From: Phycisphaerae bacterium
GTDB lineage: Bacteria; Planctomycetota; Phycisphaerae; Phycisphaerales; UBA1924
Reading direction: 5' to 3'
Length of the DNA stretch: 64,000 nucleotides
Assembly (NCBI GenBank): GCA_016794925.1
Contig: JAEUIW010000005.1
Coordinates: forward strand, 124,001 to 188,000
The notes below the pieces were generated by a model, which saw only the letters and a program-made list of their open reading frames with translations, had not been told where the DNA came from and searched no databases. Of the stretch, positions 56,067 through 63,600 are shown in pieces. The first letter of the stretch is position 1; each line of letters opens with the position of its first letter. The position numbers and the translations under genes are program-made.

Positions 56067-57716
56067 ATGGCCACACCCACGGGCGAACCCCTTCACCTCG
56101 ACCCGGTGGCCGGGCCGGATTGCTCGACGGTTCGCATCGCGCCGGGCGACGCATGCACCCTCGGCCGCAGCGCCGGTTCGAGCGTCGTGCTCCTCCACGA
56201 ACGCGTCTCGCGCCGGCACGCACTCGTGCAGGGACGCGCCGATCGCTGGTTCATCACCGACGCCGGCAGCACGACCGGAACGCGGCTGAACGGCGTCCCC
56301 CTCTCGCGCGGCGTTCCCGCCGAACTGGCCCACGGCGACCTCCTGGGAATCGGGCCCTGGTCGTTCAGAGTCCGGCGCGGGAGCGCGCCCGGGCACGAGC
56401 GGACTTCGGTCACGATCGAGGACTCCGACTCACCCCGCACCATCATCGAGGCGGATCATGCTCCCGTCACCTCCGCGGCCCAGCGTCGCCTCGACCAGTT
56501 CATCGCGTGCTCCGAACGACTGATGCAGGAGACAACCCAGGACGGCATGGCCCGCGCGGCGCTCGAATCACTCGTCGGACCCGGCGGCTACGCCCGGGGC
56601 GCGGTGCTCCGGGCCACCGATCACCTCGCAAGCGTCGAGGTTCTCGCCTCGGTTGACTCGCAGGCGGCGAATCGGGGCGCTCCGCAGGACCCCTTCCGCT
56701 TCAGCCGTTCGCTCATCCGCCGCGCCCGGGACGGCCAGGCAGCCGCGATCATCGAACCCGCTGGCGCGGGCGCGCAGGTGGGCGCTCAGAGCATCGTCGA
56801 TCTCGACATACGCTCGGCGTTGTGCATCCCGGTGTTCGTCTCGACGAGCGTCGTCAACCTGGTGTACCTCGACTCACGCGCCGTGGAGCAGTCCGCGGGC
56901 CAGGAGTTCTCGCTGTTCTGCCGCGCCGTGGCGCGCATGTATGGCATGGCCCTTGGCAACCGGCTCCGAGCCGAGGTCGATGAACGCCGCATCGCCCTCG
57001 AAGCCGAGATCACCGCGGCGAGAAAGGCCCAGCAGCAGATCTTGCCCCCCGAACGCGGACTCCTGCGCGGGATCCGCTGGGCCATGCGCAGCATCCCGGG
57101 TTGGTTCGTCGCAGGGGACCTCATGGATGTCTTCCCGCTCGACGGCGGCCGCGCGGCCCTCACCATCGGCGACGTGACCGGCGCGGGGGCCGGAGCCGGG
57201 ATCCTCATGGCCATGGCTCAGTCTCACTTGCACTCAGGGCTGATGCGCGATCCCGACCCCGGCCGCGCCGTCTCCGACTTGAATCGGTATATGGCCGCGC
57301 GCGAAACCGAGGGCCGCTTCGCAACCCTCTGGGTCGGAGTCTGGGATCCTGCACGCCGGTCGATCTCCTACGTCGACGCCGGGCACGGGCACTGGCTCGT
57401 TCGCCGCGCCGGAGGCCTCACGACCAAGCCCGATTCTCCGCACGGCATTCCCGTAGGCATCGATTCCGCTCAGTTGTTCCCCACCGGCGAGCTGGCGCTG
57501 GCGCCCGGTGACCGCCTCGTGCTCTACAGCGACGGGCTCGTGGAGCAGCGCTCACCCTCCGGAGAGATGTTCGGCGCCGCCCGTGTCGCGGACGTTGTTG
57601 CCGCGGGCGCGACCGCCGACGACGATGCCGCCTCGCTCGCGGATGCCGTCGCCCACTTCTCAGGCGGAGGCTCGCTCAACGACGACACCACCATCGCCTC
57701 GTTCGAGTTTGAGTGA
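56067..57716 (+). CDS. FHA-GAF-SpoIIE/PP2C serine phosphatase
   Basis: 549 residues. Domain order: FHA (about 22-105; LGRSAGSSVVLLHERVSRRH, then DAGSTTGTRLNGVPL) binding phosphothreonine peptides. GAF (about 140-300) with FVSTSVVNLVYLDSRAVEQS is likely a small-molecule sensor. A helical linker (about 300-330) leads into a SpoIIE-like PP2C phosphatase (about 335-545). It contains FVAGDLMDVFPLDGGRAALT, IGDVTGAGAGAGILMAMAQS, GHGHWLVRRA and YSDGLVEQRSPSGEMFG. Asp residues for two Mn ions are present. Such proteins act in partner-switching or stress signalling; the neighbouring universal stress protein supports a stress role. Confidence 0.93.
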   Translation: MATPTGEPLHLDPVAGPDCSTVRIAPGDACTLGRSAGSSVVLLHERVSRRHALVQGRADRWFITDAGSTTGTRLNGVPLSRGVPAELAHGDLLGIGPWSFRVRRGSAPGHERTSVTIEDSDSPRTIIEADHAPVTSAAQRRLDQFIACSERLMQETTQDGMARAALESLVGPGGYARGAVLRATDHLASVEVLASVDSQAANRGAPQDPFRFSRSLIRRARDGQAAAIIEPAGAGAQVGAQSIVDLDIRSALCIPVFVSTSVVNLVYLDSRAVEQSAGQEFSLFCRAVARMYGMALGNRLRAEVDERRIALEAEITAARKAQQQILPPERGLLRGIRWAMRSIPGWFVAGDLMDVFPLDGGRAALTIGDVTGAGAGAGILMAMAQSHLHSGLMRDPDPGRAVSDLNRYMAARETEGRFATLWVGVWDPARRSISYVDAGHGHWLVRRAGGLTTKPDSPHGIPVGIDSAQLFPTGELALAPGDRLVLYSDGLVEQRSPSGEMFGAARVADVVAAGATADDDAASLADAVAHFSGGGSLNDDTTIASFEFE

Positions 57717-57770
57717 CGGCCCGGTGCCGTGCGATCATCGGCCCGCCGCCCGTCCCCCGGAGTACCCCCC

Positions 57771-58958
57771 ATGAGCGTCGCCCCGCCAACCCGCAATCCG
57801 GCCGTCATCGTTCGAGCCGGCGTTCCCCTGCACAACATGTCCCTGTACCACCGCATCCGGTTCGCCGTTGGCGATCCCACCGCGATCATTGAGCGCATCG
57901 CCGACGGCGTCTCAGAATCCATCTTGATCATCCGAGACATCGAAATGGAACGCGCCCGCCGCGCGGCACGGGCCGATCGCATCACCTCCGTCGCGGATTG
58001 GGCCCCCCGCGATGGACTCTCCGGCGACCGCGAAACCGCCACCGCGCAAGCCGTGGCCGAGTGTGTCCGCCGCACGCTCGACGGCGCGTCGATCCCGGTT
58101 ATCGCGGACCGCTCGCTCCCGGCAATCTACATCGAGTTCCTCCATCGCGCCGGCATCAGGATCGAATGCGACCTCGAACTCGGCCAGGCCCAGCGGCGAC
58201 GCAAGGACGCGTCCGAAGTCGAGCACCTCCGCCGCGCGCAGGCCGCGACCGAGGCCGCCATGCGCATGGCGTGCGAGTCCGTGGCCCGCGCCATTCCCCG
58301 CCGCGATGGTGCGCTCGAGTTGGACGGCACGCCGCTCACCAGCGAGCGGCTCAGCGCCGCCATCGATGGGTTCCTGCTCCAGCGCGGCTACTCCACCCCG
58401 GGGAACATTGTCGCCGGCCGCAAGGACGGCGGGGATTGCCACCATTTCGGCTCGGGCGAGCTGCGAACCCAGGAGCCCGTGATCATCGACATCTTCCCGC
58501 GAGACAAGCACGCGCTCTACCACGGCGATTCCACCCGCACCGTCGTAAACGGCCCCATCCCGCCCGAAGTCGCACGCATGCACCGCGCCGTCGTCGAGTC
58601 CAAGACGGCCGCCACCGCGGCCACGCGGGCCGGAGCCACCGGGCACGATGTGCACAACGCGACGATCACAACCCTGGCCGCGCACGGGTTCGCGCGCGGC
58701 ATCCCCGCCGCGACCGACCCCCCCACCCGCATCACAATGCAGCACGGCACCGGGCACGGCATCGGCCTGGACGGGCACGAGCCGCCGCTCCTCGATATGA
58801 ACGGCCCGGAGTTGCTCGACCGCGATGTCGTGACCATCGAGCCGGGCCTCTACTCGCGCGCCTTCGGAGGCGTTCGGGTCGAGGACATGATGCTCGTCAC
58901 GTCCCGCGGCTGCGAGAATCTCGGTACCGGCCTGCCCGAGTGCCTCACCTGGACCTGA
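57771..58958 (+). CDS. M24 family metallopeptidase (Xaa-Pro peptidase-like)
   Basis: 395 residues from ATG 57771. The C-terminal creatinase/aminopeptidase domain carries the two-metal site: EPVIIDIFPRDKHALYHGDS (Asp, then Asp in HGDSTRT), HGTGHGIGLDGHEPP (His), VVTIEPGLYSRAF (Glu) and GGVRVEDMMLVTSRG (Glu). The N-terminal creatinase-like domain covers about 1-150. Members remove N-terminal residues before proline, or cut Xaa-Pro dipeptides. Located tail-to-tail with the hydroxyproline operon, it could release (hydroxy)proline from peptides. No signal peptide; cytoplasmic. Confidence 0.9.
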   Translation: MSVAPPTRNPAVIVRAGVPLHNMSLYHRIRFAVGDPTAIIERIADGVSESILIIRDIEMERARRAARADRITSVADWAPRDGLSGDRETATAQAVAECVRRTLDGASIPVIADRSLPAIYIEFLHRAGIRIECDLELGQAQRRRKDASEVEHLRRAQAATEAAMRMACESVARAIPRRDGALELDGTPLTSERLSAAIDGFLLQRGYSTPGNIVAGRKDGGDCHHFGSGELRTQEPVIIDIFPRDKHALYHGDSTRTVVNGPIPPEVARMHRAVVESKTAATAATRAGATGHDVHNATITTLAAHGFARGIPAATDPPTRITMQHGTGHGIGLDGHEPPLLDMNGPELLDRDVVTIEPGLYSRAFGGVRVEDMMLVTSRGCENLGTGLPECLTWT

Positions 58959-58988
58959 CCCGAACGCCACGCCTCGCACGGCGACCCA

Positions 58989-59894
58989 TCATCGCGGCCC
59001 GGGCCGCGCCCGCACCGCCTCACGAATCGTGTGCAGCGCGACCGCTCGCTTCGCGCCCTCCAGCATCAACCGCGGCGGACGCACACGCTCGGACCCCATG
59101 CCCACCTCCTGCTGGGCGAGCTTGATCAAGTGCACGAACTCGGGAACCACGTCCATCCTCAGCAACGGCAGGAACCACTTGTACAAGGCCTCGGCCTCCG
59201 CACGCTTCCCGGCACGCGCCAGCTCGAACAAGTCCACCGATTCGCGCGGCAGCGCGTTCACCAGCCCCGCGATCCAGCCCGCTGCTCCCGCCCCGATCCC
59301 CTCGACGATGAGGTCATCGACTCCCACCAGCAACGCCAGTCGGTCTCCAACCAGCGAGCGGATCGCGGTGATCCGCCGGACATCCGCGGACGATTCCTTC
59401 ACCGCGTGCAGATTCGGGAACGACGACGCCAGTTCCGCGACCTGCTCGGGAACGAAATCCGTCCCGTAGGCGATCGGGTTGTTGTACAACATGCACGACA
59501 GGTCCGTGGCCGCGATCACCGACGACAGGTGCGCCCGCATCTCACGCCACTCGCCCCGGTACACGTACGGCGGCAGCACCATCAGCCCCACGCACCCCGC
59601 CGCTCGCGCATCGCGCGCCTGACGTACCGCCTCCGCCGTGGTGAGCGCGGAAATCGCCGCGACGACCGGGACCTTTCGCCCGACCGCGCCCACGCACGTC
59701 CCCCACATGGCGATCCTCTCATCGTGCGAGAGCGTTCCTCCTTCGCCCAGCGACCCCGGGGTGACAATCCCGCTGCACCCGTGCTCGACCAGCCACGCCA
59801 CGTGCCGCGCGGCGGCGCCATGGTCGATGGACAGATCGGGGTTGAATGGCGTGGTGATCGCGGGCATGACGCCCCGCCAGTCGCTCCGGTTCAT
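58989..59894 (-). CDS. DapA-family aldolase/deaminase of hydroxyproline pathway
   Basis: 301 residues from ATG 59894, which overlaps the upstream stop by four bases. Class I TIM-barrel of the dihydrodipicolinate synthase family: GVMPAITTPFNPDLSIDHGA, TPGSLGEGGTLSHDERIAMW, CMLYNNPIAYGTDF (Tyr) and NLHAVKESSADVRRITAIRS with the Schiff-base Lys. With the other genes here, the best assignment is 1-pyrroline-4-hydroxy-2-carboxylate deaminase (lhpC/HypD type), giving alpha-ketoglutarate semialdehyde. True DapA or another lyase cannot be excluded by sequence alone. Confidence 0.85.
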   Translation of the reverse strand: MNRSDWRGVMPAITTPFNPDLSIDHGAAARHVAWLVEHGCSGIVTPGSLGEGGTLSHDERIAMWGTCVGAVGRKVPVVAAISALTTAEAVRQARDARAAGCVGLMVLPPYVYRGEWREMRAHLSSVIAATDLSCMLYNNPIAYGTDFVPEQVAELASSFPNLHAVKESSADVRRITAIRSLVGDRLALLVGVDDLIVEGIGAGAAGWIAGLVNALPRESVDLFELARAGKRAEAEALYKWFLPLLRMDVVPEFVHLIKLAQQEVGMGSERVRPPRLMLEGAKRAVALHTIREAVRARPGPR

Positions 59895-61204
59895 CGCTCC
59901 GGCTCCATGTTCGTGCGCTCCCGCAGCCCCCGCTCGTCGGGCGCCGCGCTCGCGCCCGCCGATCCCAGCGCCACGGCCAGGTCCTTCGCCCCGGCAGGGT
60001 ACACCGGCGGACGCGAATCCCCCACCCGCCAACCCCGCAGGAACGCCATCGCCGGCCCGCACACGCGACCCTGGCACGGCCCCATCCCGCACCGCGTCTG
60101 CAGCTTCGCGTCCCGCCAGCACGACCTCGCACGCACCCGCCCCCACCGCACATCCTCGCAGCGGCACACCACCGTCGCGTCATCCACGACTCGGCGCAGT
60201 TCCTCCCTCAACCGGAACGCGTCGCTCAACGCCCCGGCGAACGCCCGCGCGCGCGCGCGCCGCCCCCGAAGGTCCGCCGCCTCGTCTTCAGCGCCGGCCG
60301 CCGCGAGCCCCGCGATCTCGCCCTCCACGAGCGCGCACTCCACGCCGCCGACCCCCAGCGCCTCTCCCGCCGCGAACACGCCCTCGCGCGACGTGCGCAT
60401 GAGGTCGCTGACATCAACCCGACCCTCTGTAATGTGACAACCCAGCGTCGACGCCACATGGATGTTCGGGACCAGTCCGAAGCCGCACGCCAGCGCATCG
60501 CACGCGATCGTGAGCGTCCGTTGGCCGTTGCTCACCTTCACCTCGCGAACGCGATCCTCCCCCGTCGCCTGAACGGGCCAGTACCCGGTTCGGTACGGCG
60601 TTCGCCACAGCGCTGCCCGCAACCGTATCGCCTGAATCAGCTTTGCGGGCGCGCCCAACAACCCAGTCGCAAGCCCTCGCATACTCGCGGCCGACGCTTG
60701 CTCGGCGACGATAGGAACCCGAGCGCCGCGCCCGCGCAGGTACGCCGCGATCACCGGCAGCAGCGGCCCCGATCCCACCACCGGGATCACCATCCCGCGA
60801 ACGTCAAACCCCGATTTGACCAGCGCCTGAAGCCCGCCGGCACCGAACACGCCCGGCAGCGTCCAACCCGGAAACGGCAGAAACAGCTCCCTCGCTCCGG
60901 TCGCAAGCACCAGCCGTTCAAAGCGAACCCGCATCGGCCCCCTCGGGCGACCAGCAACCAGCGTGCCCGGCGCGGACTCGCCGATCACGGCGGTCTCGTG
61001 AACGAACGCTACCCCCGCCGCCGCGCACCGCGCACGCCATGTCCGCGCGCGCAAACCGTGATCGCCGCGCCAGATCTGCCCGCCCGAATCGGGATTGTCA
61101 TCGATCACCAGGACCGAGCAGCCGTGCTCGCCCGCGCGCGCGGCCGCGGCCAGCCCCGCCGGACCGGCGCCGATCACCACCACCTTGGCGTGCCGATGTT
61201 CCAC
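59891..61204 (-). CDS. FAD/NAD(P)-dependent oxidoreductase subunit with BFD-like cluster domain
   Basis: 437 residues. The start is a GTG at 61204-61202, with AGGAAG upstream, and lies in the centre of a parS palindrome. FAD/NAD motifs: VVVIGAGPAGLAAAARAGEH (about 8) and VIPVVGSGPLLPVIAAYLRG (about 145). The C-terminal CRCEDVRWGRVRARSCWRDA, then LQTRCGMGPCQGRVCGP, is a [2Fe-2S] BFD-like domain (about 355-400). This is the HcnB/OoxA-type alpha subunit of heteromeric dehydrogenases; here it should pair with the 2Fe-2S and FAD subunits as cis-4-hydroxy-D-proline dehydrogenase. Overlaps the deaminase gene by four bases. Confidence 0.88.
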   Translation of the reverse strand: MEHRHAKVVVIGAGPAGLAAAARAGEHGCSVLVIDDNPDSGGQIWRGDHGLRARTWRARCAAAGVAFVHETAVIGESAPGTLVAGRPRGPMRVRFERLVLATGARELFLPFPGWTLPGVFGAGGLQALVKSGFDVRGMVIPVVGSGPLLPVIAAYLRGRGARVPIVAEQASAASMRGLATGLLGAPAKLIQAIRLRAALWRTPYRTGYWPVQATGEDRVREVKVSNGQRTLTIACDALACGFGLVPNIHVASTLGCHITEGRVDVSDLMRTSREGVFAAGEALGVGGVECALVEGEIAGLAAAGAEDEAADLRGRRARARAFAGALSDAFRLREELRRVVDDATVVCRCEDVRWGRVRARSCWRDAKLQTRCGMGPCQGRVCGPAMAFLRGWRVGDSRPPVYPAGAKDLAVALGSAGASAAPDERGLRERTNMEPER

Positions 61205-61212
61205 GTGGAACG
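61197..61212. other. parS-like centromere site 1 (ParB binding)
   Basis: TGTTCCACGTGGAACG matches the conserved bacterial parS palindrome TGTTNCACGTGNAACA at all but the last base. The central CACGTG contains the GTG start codon of the minus-strand FAD oxidoreductase. It lies 219 bp from an identical site. ParB clamps load at such sites for chromosome segregation, usually near the replication origin. Confidence 0.8.
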
Positions 61213-61217
61213 TCTTC

Positions 61218-61475
61218 CTAGTCTGATGCCCGACCCGTCCGAACCACCATCCCGTCCACGCACATCGCCATGCAGGCACGCTGATGGGGCTCCCCGTTTA
61301 TCTCCAACCGGCACTCCTGGCACGTGCCCATTCCGCAGAGTGGACCGCGAACTTCCGCTTCGACGGACCGCCGAAACCCCCACGTACCTCGGTTCAGGAT
61401 CGCCGCCGCCACGGATGTTCCACGTGGAACGTCTGCGTGCTCACCGTCGATGATCAGCCGAACCGACTCAGCCAT
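61218..61475 (-). CDS. (2Fe-2S)-binding protein, small subunit of heteromeric dehydrogenase
   Basis: 85 residues from ATG 61475, overlapping the oxidase gene by 8 bp (ATG 61484 is an earlier option). Plant-type ferredoxin fold of the Fer2_4/HcnA group: PLCGMGTCQECRLEINGEPH, then QRACMA, giving the C-X4-C-X2-C ... C ligands at about residues 47, 52, 55 and 68. It passes electrons from the FAD subunit in D-hydroxyproline (or glycine/opine-type) dehydrogenases. A complete parS sequence is embedded in its coding region, encoding the DVPRGTS stretch (about residues 15-21). Confidence 0.9.
   Translation of the reverse strand: MAESVRLIIDGEHADVPRGTSVAAAILNRGTWGFRRSVEAEVRGPLCGMGTCQECRLEINGEPHQRACMAMCVDGMVVRTGRASD
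61416..61431. other. parS-like centromere site 2 (ParB binding)
   Basis: TGTTCCACGTGGAACG is the same 16-mer as at 61197-61212. It lies wholly within the 2Fe-2S protein coding sequence (minus strand CGTTCCACGTGGAACA). Together they form a two-site parS cluster. The chance of two identical copies at this spacing by accident is very small. Confidence 0.8.
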
Positions 61476-62595
61476 GAATGGCACTCCGGAACCGACTCGC
61501 CAGGAACGGGGTCGGGTCGATTGGGGCGGGTTCCAGCCCCATGTGCGAAGCGACCAGCCGCGCCGTGCCCAGCGAATTGGTCAACCCCAGCCCCTCGTGT
61601 CCGGTCGCGAGCAGCAGGCGCGGTTGTGCGGGGTGCGGCCCGATGATCGGCAGCGAATCCGGCGTCGCCGCCCGGAAGCCGGTCCACGCCCGGGTGATAT
61701 GGACGCCCGCCAACGCGGGAACGAAATCGATCGCGCGCGCCAGCACCAACGCCAGCACGCGCGGCTCGACCGCCGGGTCGTGCCCGGCGTACTGACGCGA
61801 TGAGCCGATCAGCAACTGCCCGGTTGGGCGCGGCTGCAGGTTGAACGAGACCGACTCGTCGGAGTGCCCGTGCGCGTGCGTGATATACGCCAGTTCCACG
61901 AGCTGACGCCGGCACAGGCCGGGGTACCGATCGGAGATCGCGAGGTGCCCCTTGCGGGGACGAACCGGCAGGCCGGGCGTGAGCTGCGGCGCCCACACCC
62001 CGGTGGCGGAGATGATCCACGGAGCGGAAATGGATTCGCCGTTCTCAAGCCCGACACGGGACGGCCCGATCGAGACGACGCTGCCGCCGAGCCGAACGCG
62101 CGAGCCGGCCGCTTCCGCCTGATCGAGCATCCAGCGAGCGGCGACCGGCGCGTAAACAACCGAGTCGTCGGGCATCAGCAACCCGCCCGCAAGGCCCGGC
62201 CGCAGGCGTGGCTCGGCCTGGGCGAGCGACGCTCCGTCGAGCAGTTCGGCGCGAATGCCCCGCGCGGCGAGGCGCTCGGCCTTGCGCCCCGCCGCGTCGA
62301 GCTCCGCGGCGTTCGCCGCGATCCAGAGCGTGCCGCAGCCGTCGAACTCCGCCCCGCGCGGAAGGCGATCCCGCAATTCGCGCCACAGCCCGACCGAGAG
62401 TGACGAGAGCGCGAACTGGGGCTCGGAATCGTCGATGACGCAGACGTGGCCCATGCCCGCGGAAGTGGCCCCTCCGCCCACGATGCCGGCGTCGATGACC
62501 GCGCAGCGCACGCCGTGCGAACTGAGCACCAACGCGCAGGCGGCGCCGACGATTCCCGCGCCGATGATGACGGCATCCGCGGTCGATTCGCTCAT
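61468..62595 (-). CDS. FAD-dependent D-hydroxyproline dehydrogenase/oxidase subunit (DAO family)
   Basis: 375 residues from ATG 62595, in an ATGA overlap with the epimerase. D-amino-acid-oxidase fold: ADAVIIGAGIVGAACALVLS (about 7), GGGATSAGMGHVCVIDDSEP, then RPRKGHLAISDRYPGL and DSLPIIGPHPAQPRLLLATG with HEGLGLTNSLGTARLVAS near the end. Role: oxidation of cis-4-hydroxy-D-proline to 1-pyrroline-4-hydroxy-2-carboxylate, with the 2Fe-2S and BFD/FAD subunits as electron path (lhpB/E/F-type system). Other cyclic D-amino acids are possible substrates. Confidence 0.87.
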   Translation of the reverse strand: MSESTADAVIIGAGIVGAACALVLSSHGVRCAVIDAGIVGGGATSAGMGHVCVIDDSEPQFALSSLSVGLWRELRDRLPRGAEFDGCGTLWIAANAAELDAAGRKAERLAARGIRAELLDGASLAQAEPRLRPGLAGGLLMPDDSVVYAPVAARWMLDQAEAAGSRVRLGGSVVSIGPSRVGLENGESISAPWIISATGVWAPQLTPGLPVRPRKGHLAISDRYPGLCRRQLVELAYITHAHGHSDESVSFNLQPRPTGQLLIGSSRQYAGHDPAVEPRVLALVLARAIDFVPALAGVHITRAWTGFRAATPDSLPIIGPHPAQPRLLLATGHEGLGLTNSLGTARLVASHMGLEPAPIDPTPFLASRFRSAIHG

Positions 62596-63560
62596 GTTCG
62601 GATGCCATAGCGGAACGGGTCGCGGTCGTCGAGGCGAAGGACCGCCTCGGCGGTGATGTGGGCGTTGCCCGAGAGCGTCGGGACGAGCGCGTTGCCATCG
62701 AGGCGGATGGAGCCGACGAAGCGCGAGCCGATGATCGACTCCTGACGCCACGGCTGGCCCGGAGCGAGTTTGCCGTCGGCGAACAGGCAGGCCATCTTGG
62801 CGCTGGTCCCCGTTCCGCACGGCGAGCGGTCGTACGCCTTGCCGGGACAGAGCACAAAGTTGCGGGAATCCGCATCGGGGCGCGTGGGCGGACCGAAGAG
62901 CTCCACGTGATCGATCAGCCCGTGCGCAACGGACTTGTCGCCGCGCGTGCCGGCCCGCTCCAGAGCCTGACGGATCGCCCACGCGAACTCGGTGAGCGAC
63001 TCGATGTTGTCCGTGGCGAGCGTCTGACCGTGCTCCGAGACGAGATAGAACCAGTTGCCTCCCCAGGCGATATCACCACGCACGGTGGTGAGCCGGCCGC
63101 GCCAGTCGAACCGGATCGGCACCTGGGCGGCGAAGCGGTACGAGGGCACGTTCTCGATGGAGACGGCCCCGTTCGCGGCGAGGTGGATGGTGACGAGCCC
63201 CACCGGCGTTTCGACGACGTGGCTTCCCGGGCCGATTCGCCCGAGGTGCGCGAGCGTGGCCGCGAGACCGATGGTGCCGTGGCCGCATGCGTTCAGGTAA
63301 CCGACGTTGTTGAAGAAGATGACGCCGCAGGTCGCGCGCGGGTCGGACGGCGGGCAGATCAGCGCCCCGACCAGATAGTCCGACCCACGTGGCTCGTTGA
63401 CCACCGCCGAACGGTACTGGTCGTGATGCTCGCGGAGCACCCGCAACTGTTGCGCGACGGTTCCTCCGCCCAAGTCGGGGAAGCCATCGAGCACCACCCG
63501 CGTGGGCTCACCCTCGGTGTGGGAATCGATGACGCGAATCGATGTCAAGGGGTGCTCCAT
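62592..63560 (-). CDS. 4-hydroxyproline 2-epimerase (proline racemase family)
   Basis: 322 residues from ATG 63560 (GTG 63581 is possible). Proline-racemase fold with two catalytic Cys: GYLNACGHGTIGLAATLAHL (Cys about 89) and DRSPCGTGTSAKMACLFADG (Cys about 251). Both being Cys rather than Cys/Thr fits an epimerase/racemase, not a dehydratase. Begins with RVIDSHTEGEPTRVVLDGFP, the 'HTxGEPTRVV' form of 4-hydroxyproline epimerases. It converts trans-4-hydroxy-L-proline to cis-4-hydroxy-D-proline; the operon context (oxidase, ferredoxin, deaminase) supports this. First gene of the operon. Confidence 0.92.
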   Translation of the reverse strand: MEHPLTSIRVIDSHTEGEPTRVVLDGFPDLGGGTVAQQLRVLREHHDQYRSAVVNEPRGSDYLVGALICPPSDPRATCGVIFFNNVGYLNACGHGTIGLAATLAHLGRIGPGSHVVETPVGLVTIHLAANGAVSIENVPSYRFAAQVPIRFDWRGRLTTVRGDIAWGGNWFYLVSEHGQTLATDNIESLTEFAWAIRQALERAGTRGDKSVAHGLIDHVELFGPPTRPDADSRNFVLCPGKAYDRSPCGTGTSAKMACLFADGKLAPGQPWRQESIIGSRFVGSIRLDGNALVPTLSGNAHITAEAVLRLDDRDPFRYGIRT

Positions 63561-63600
63561 CGAACGCCTGCGCTTCGCCACTCGCTGGGGTCGGGTCGGG

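Noticed and set aside
60245-60262. Alternating CG run in the FAD oxidoreductase gene
   Set aside because: It encodes an Arg/Ala stretch and is explained by codon composition; a short simple repeat in a GC-rich genome needs no special function.
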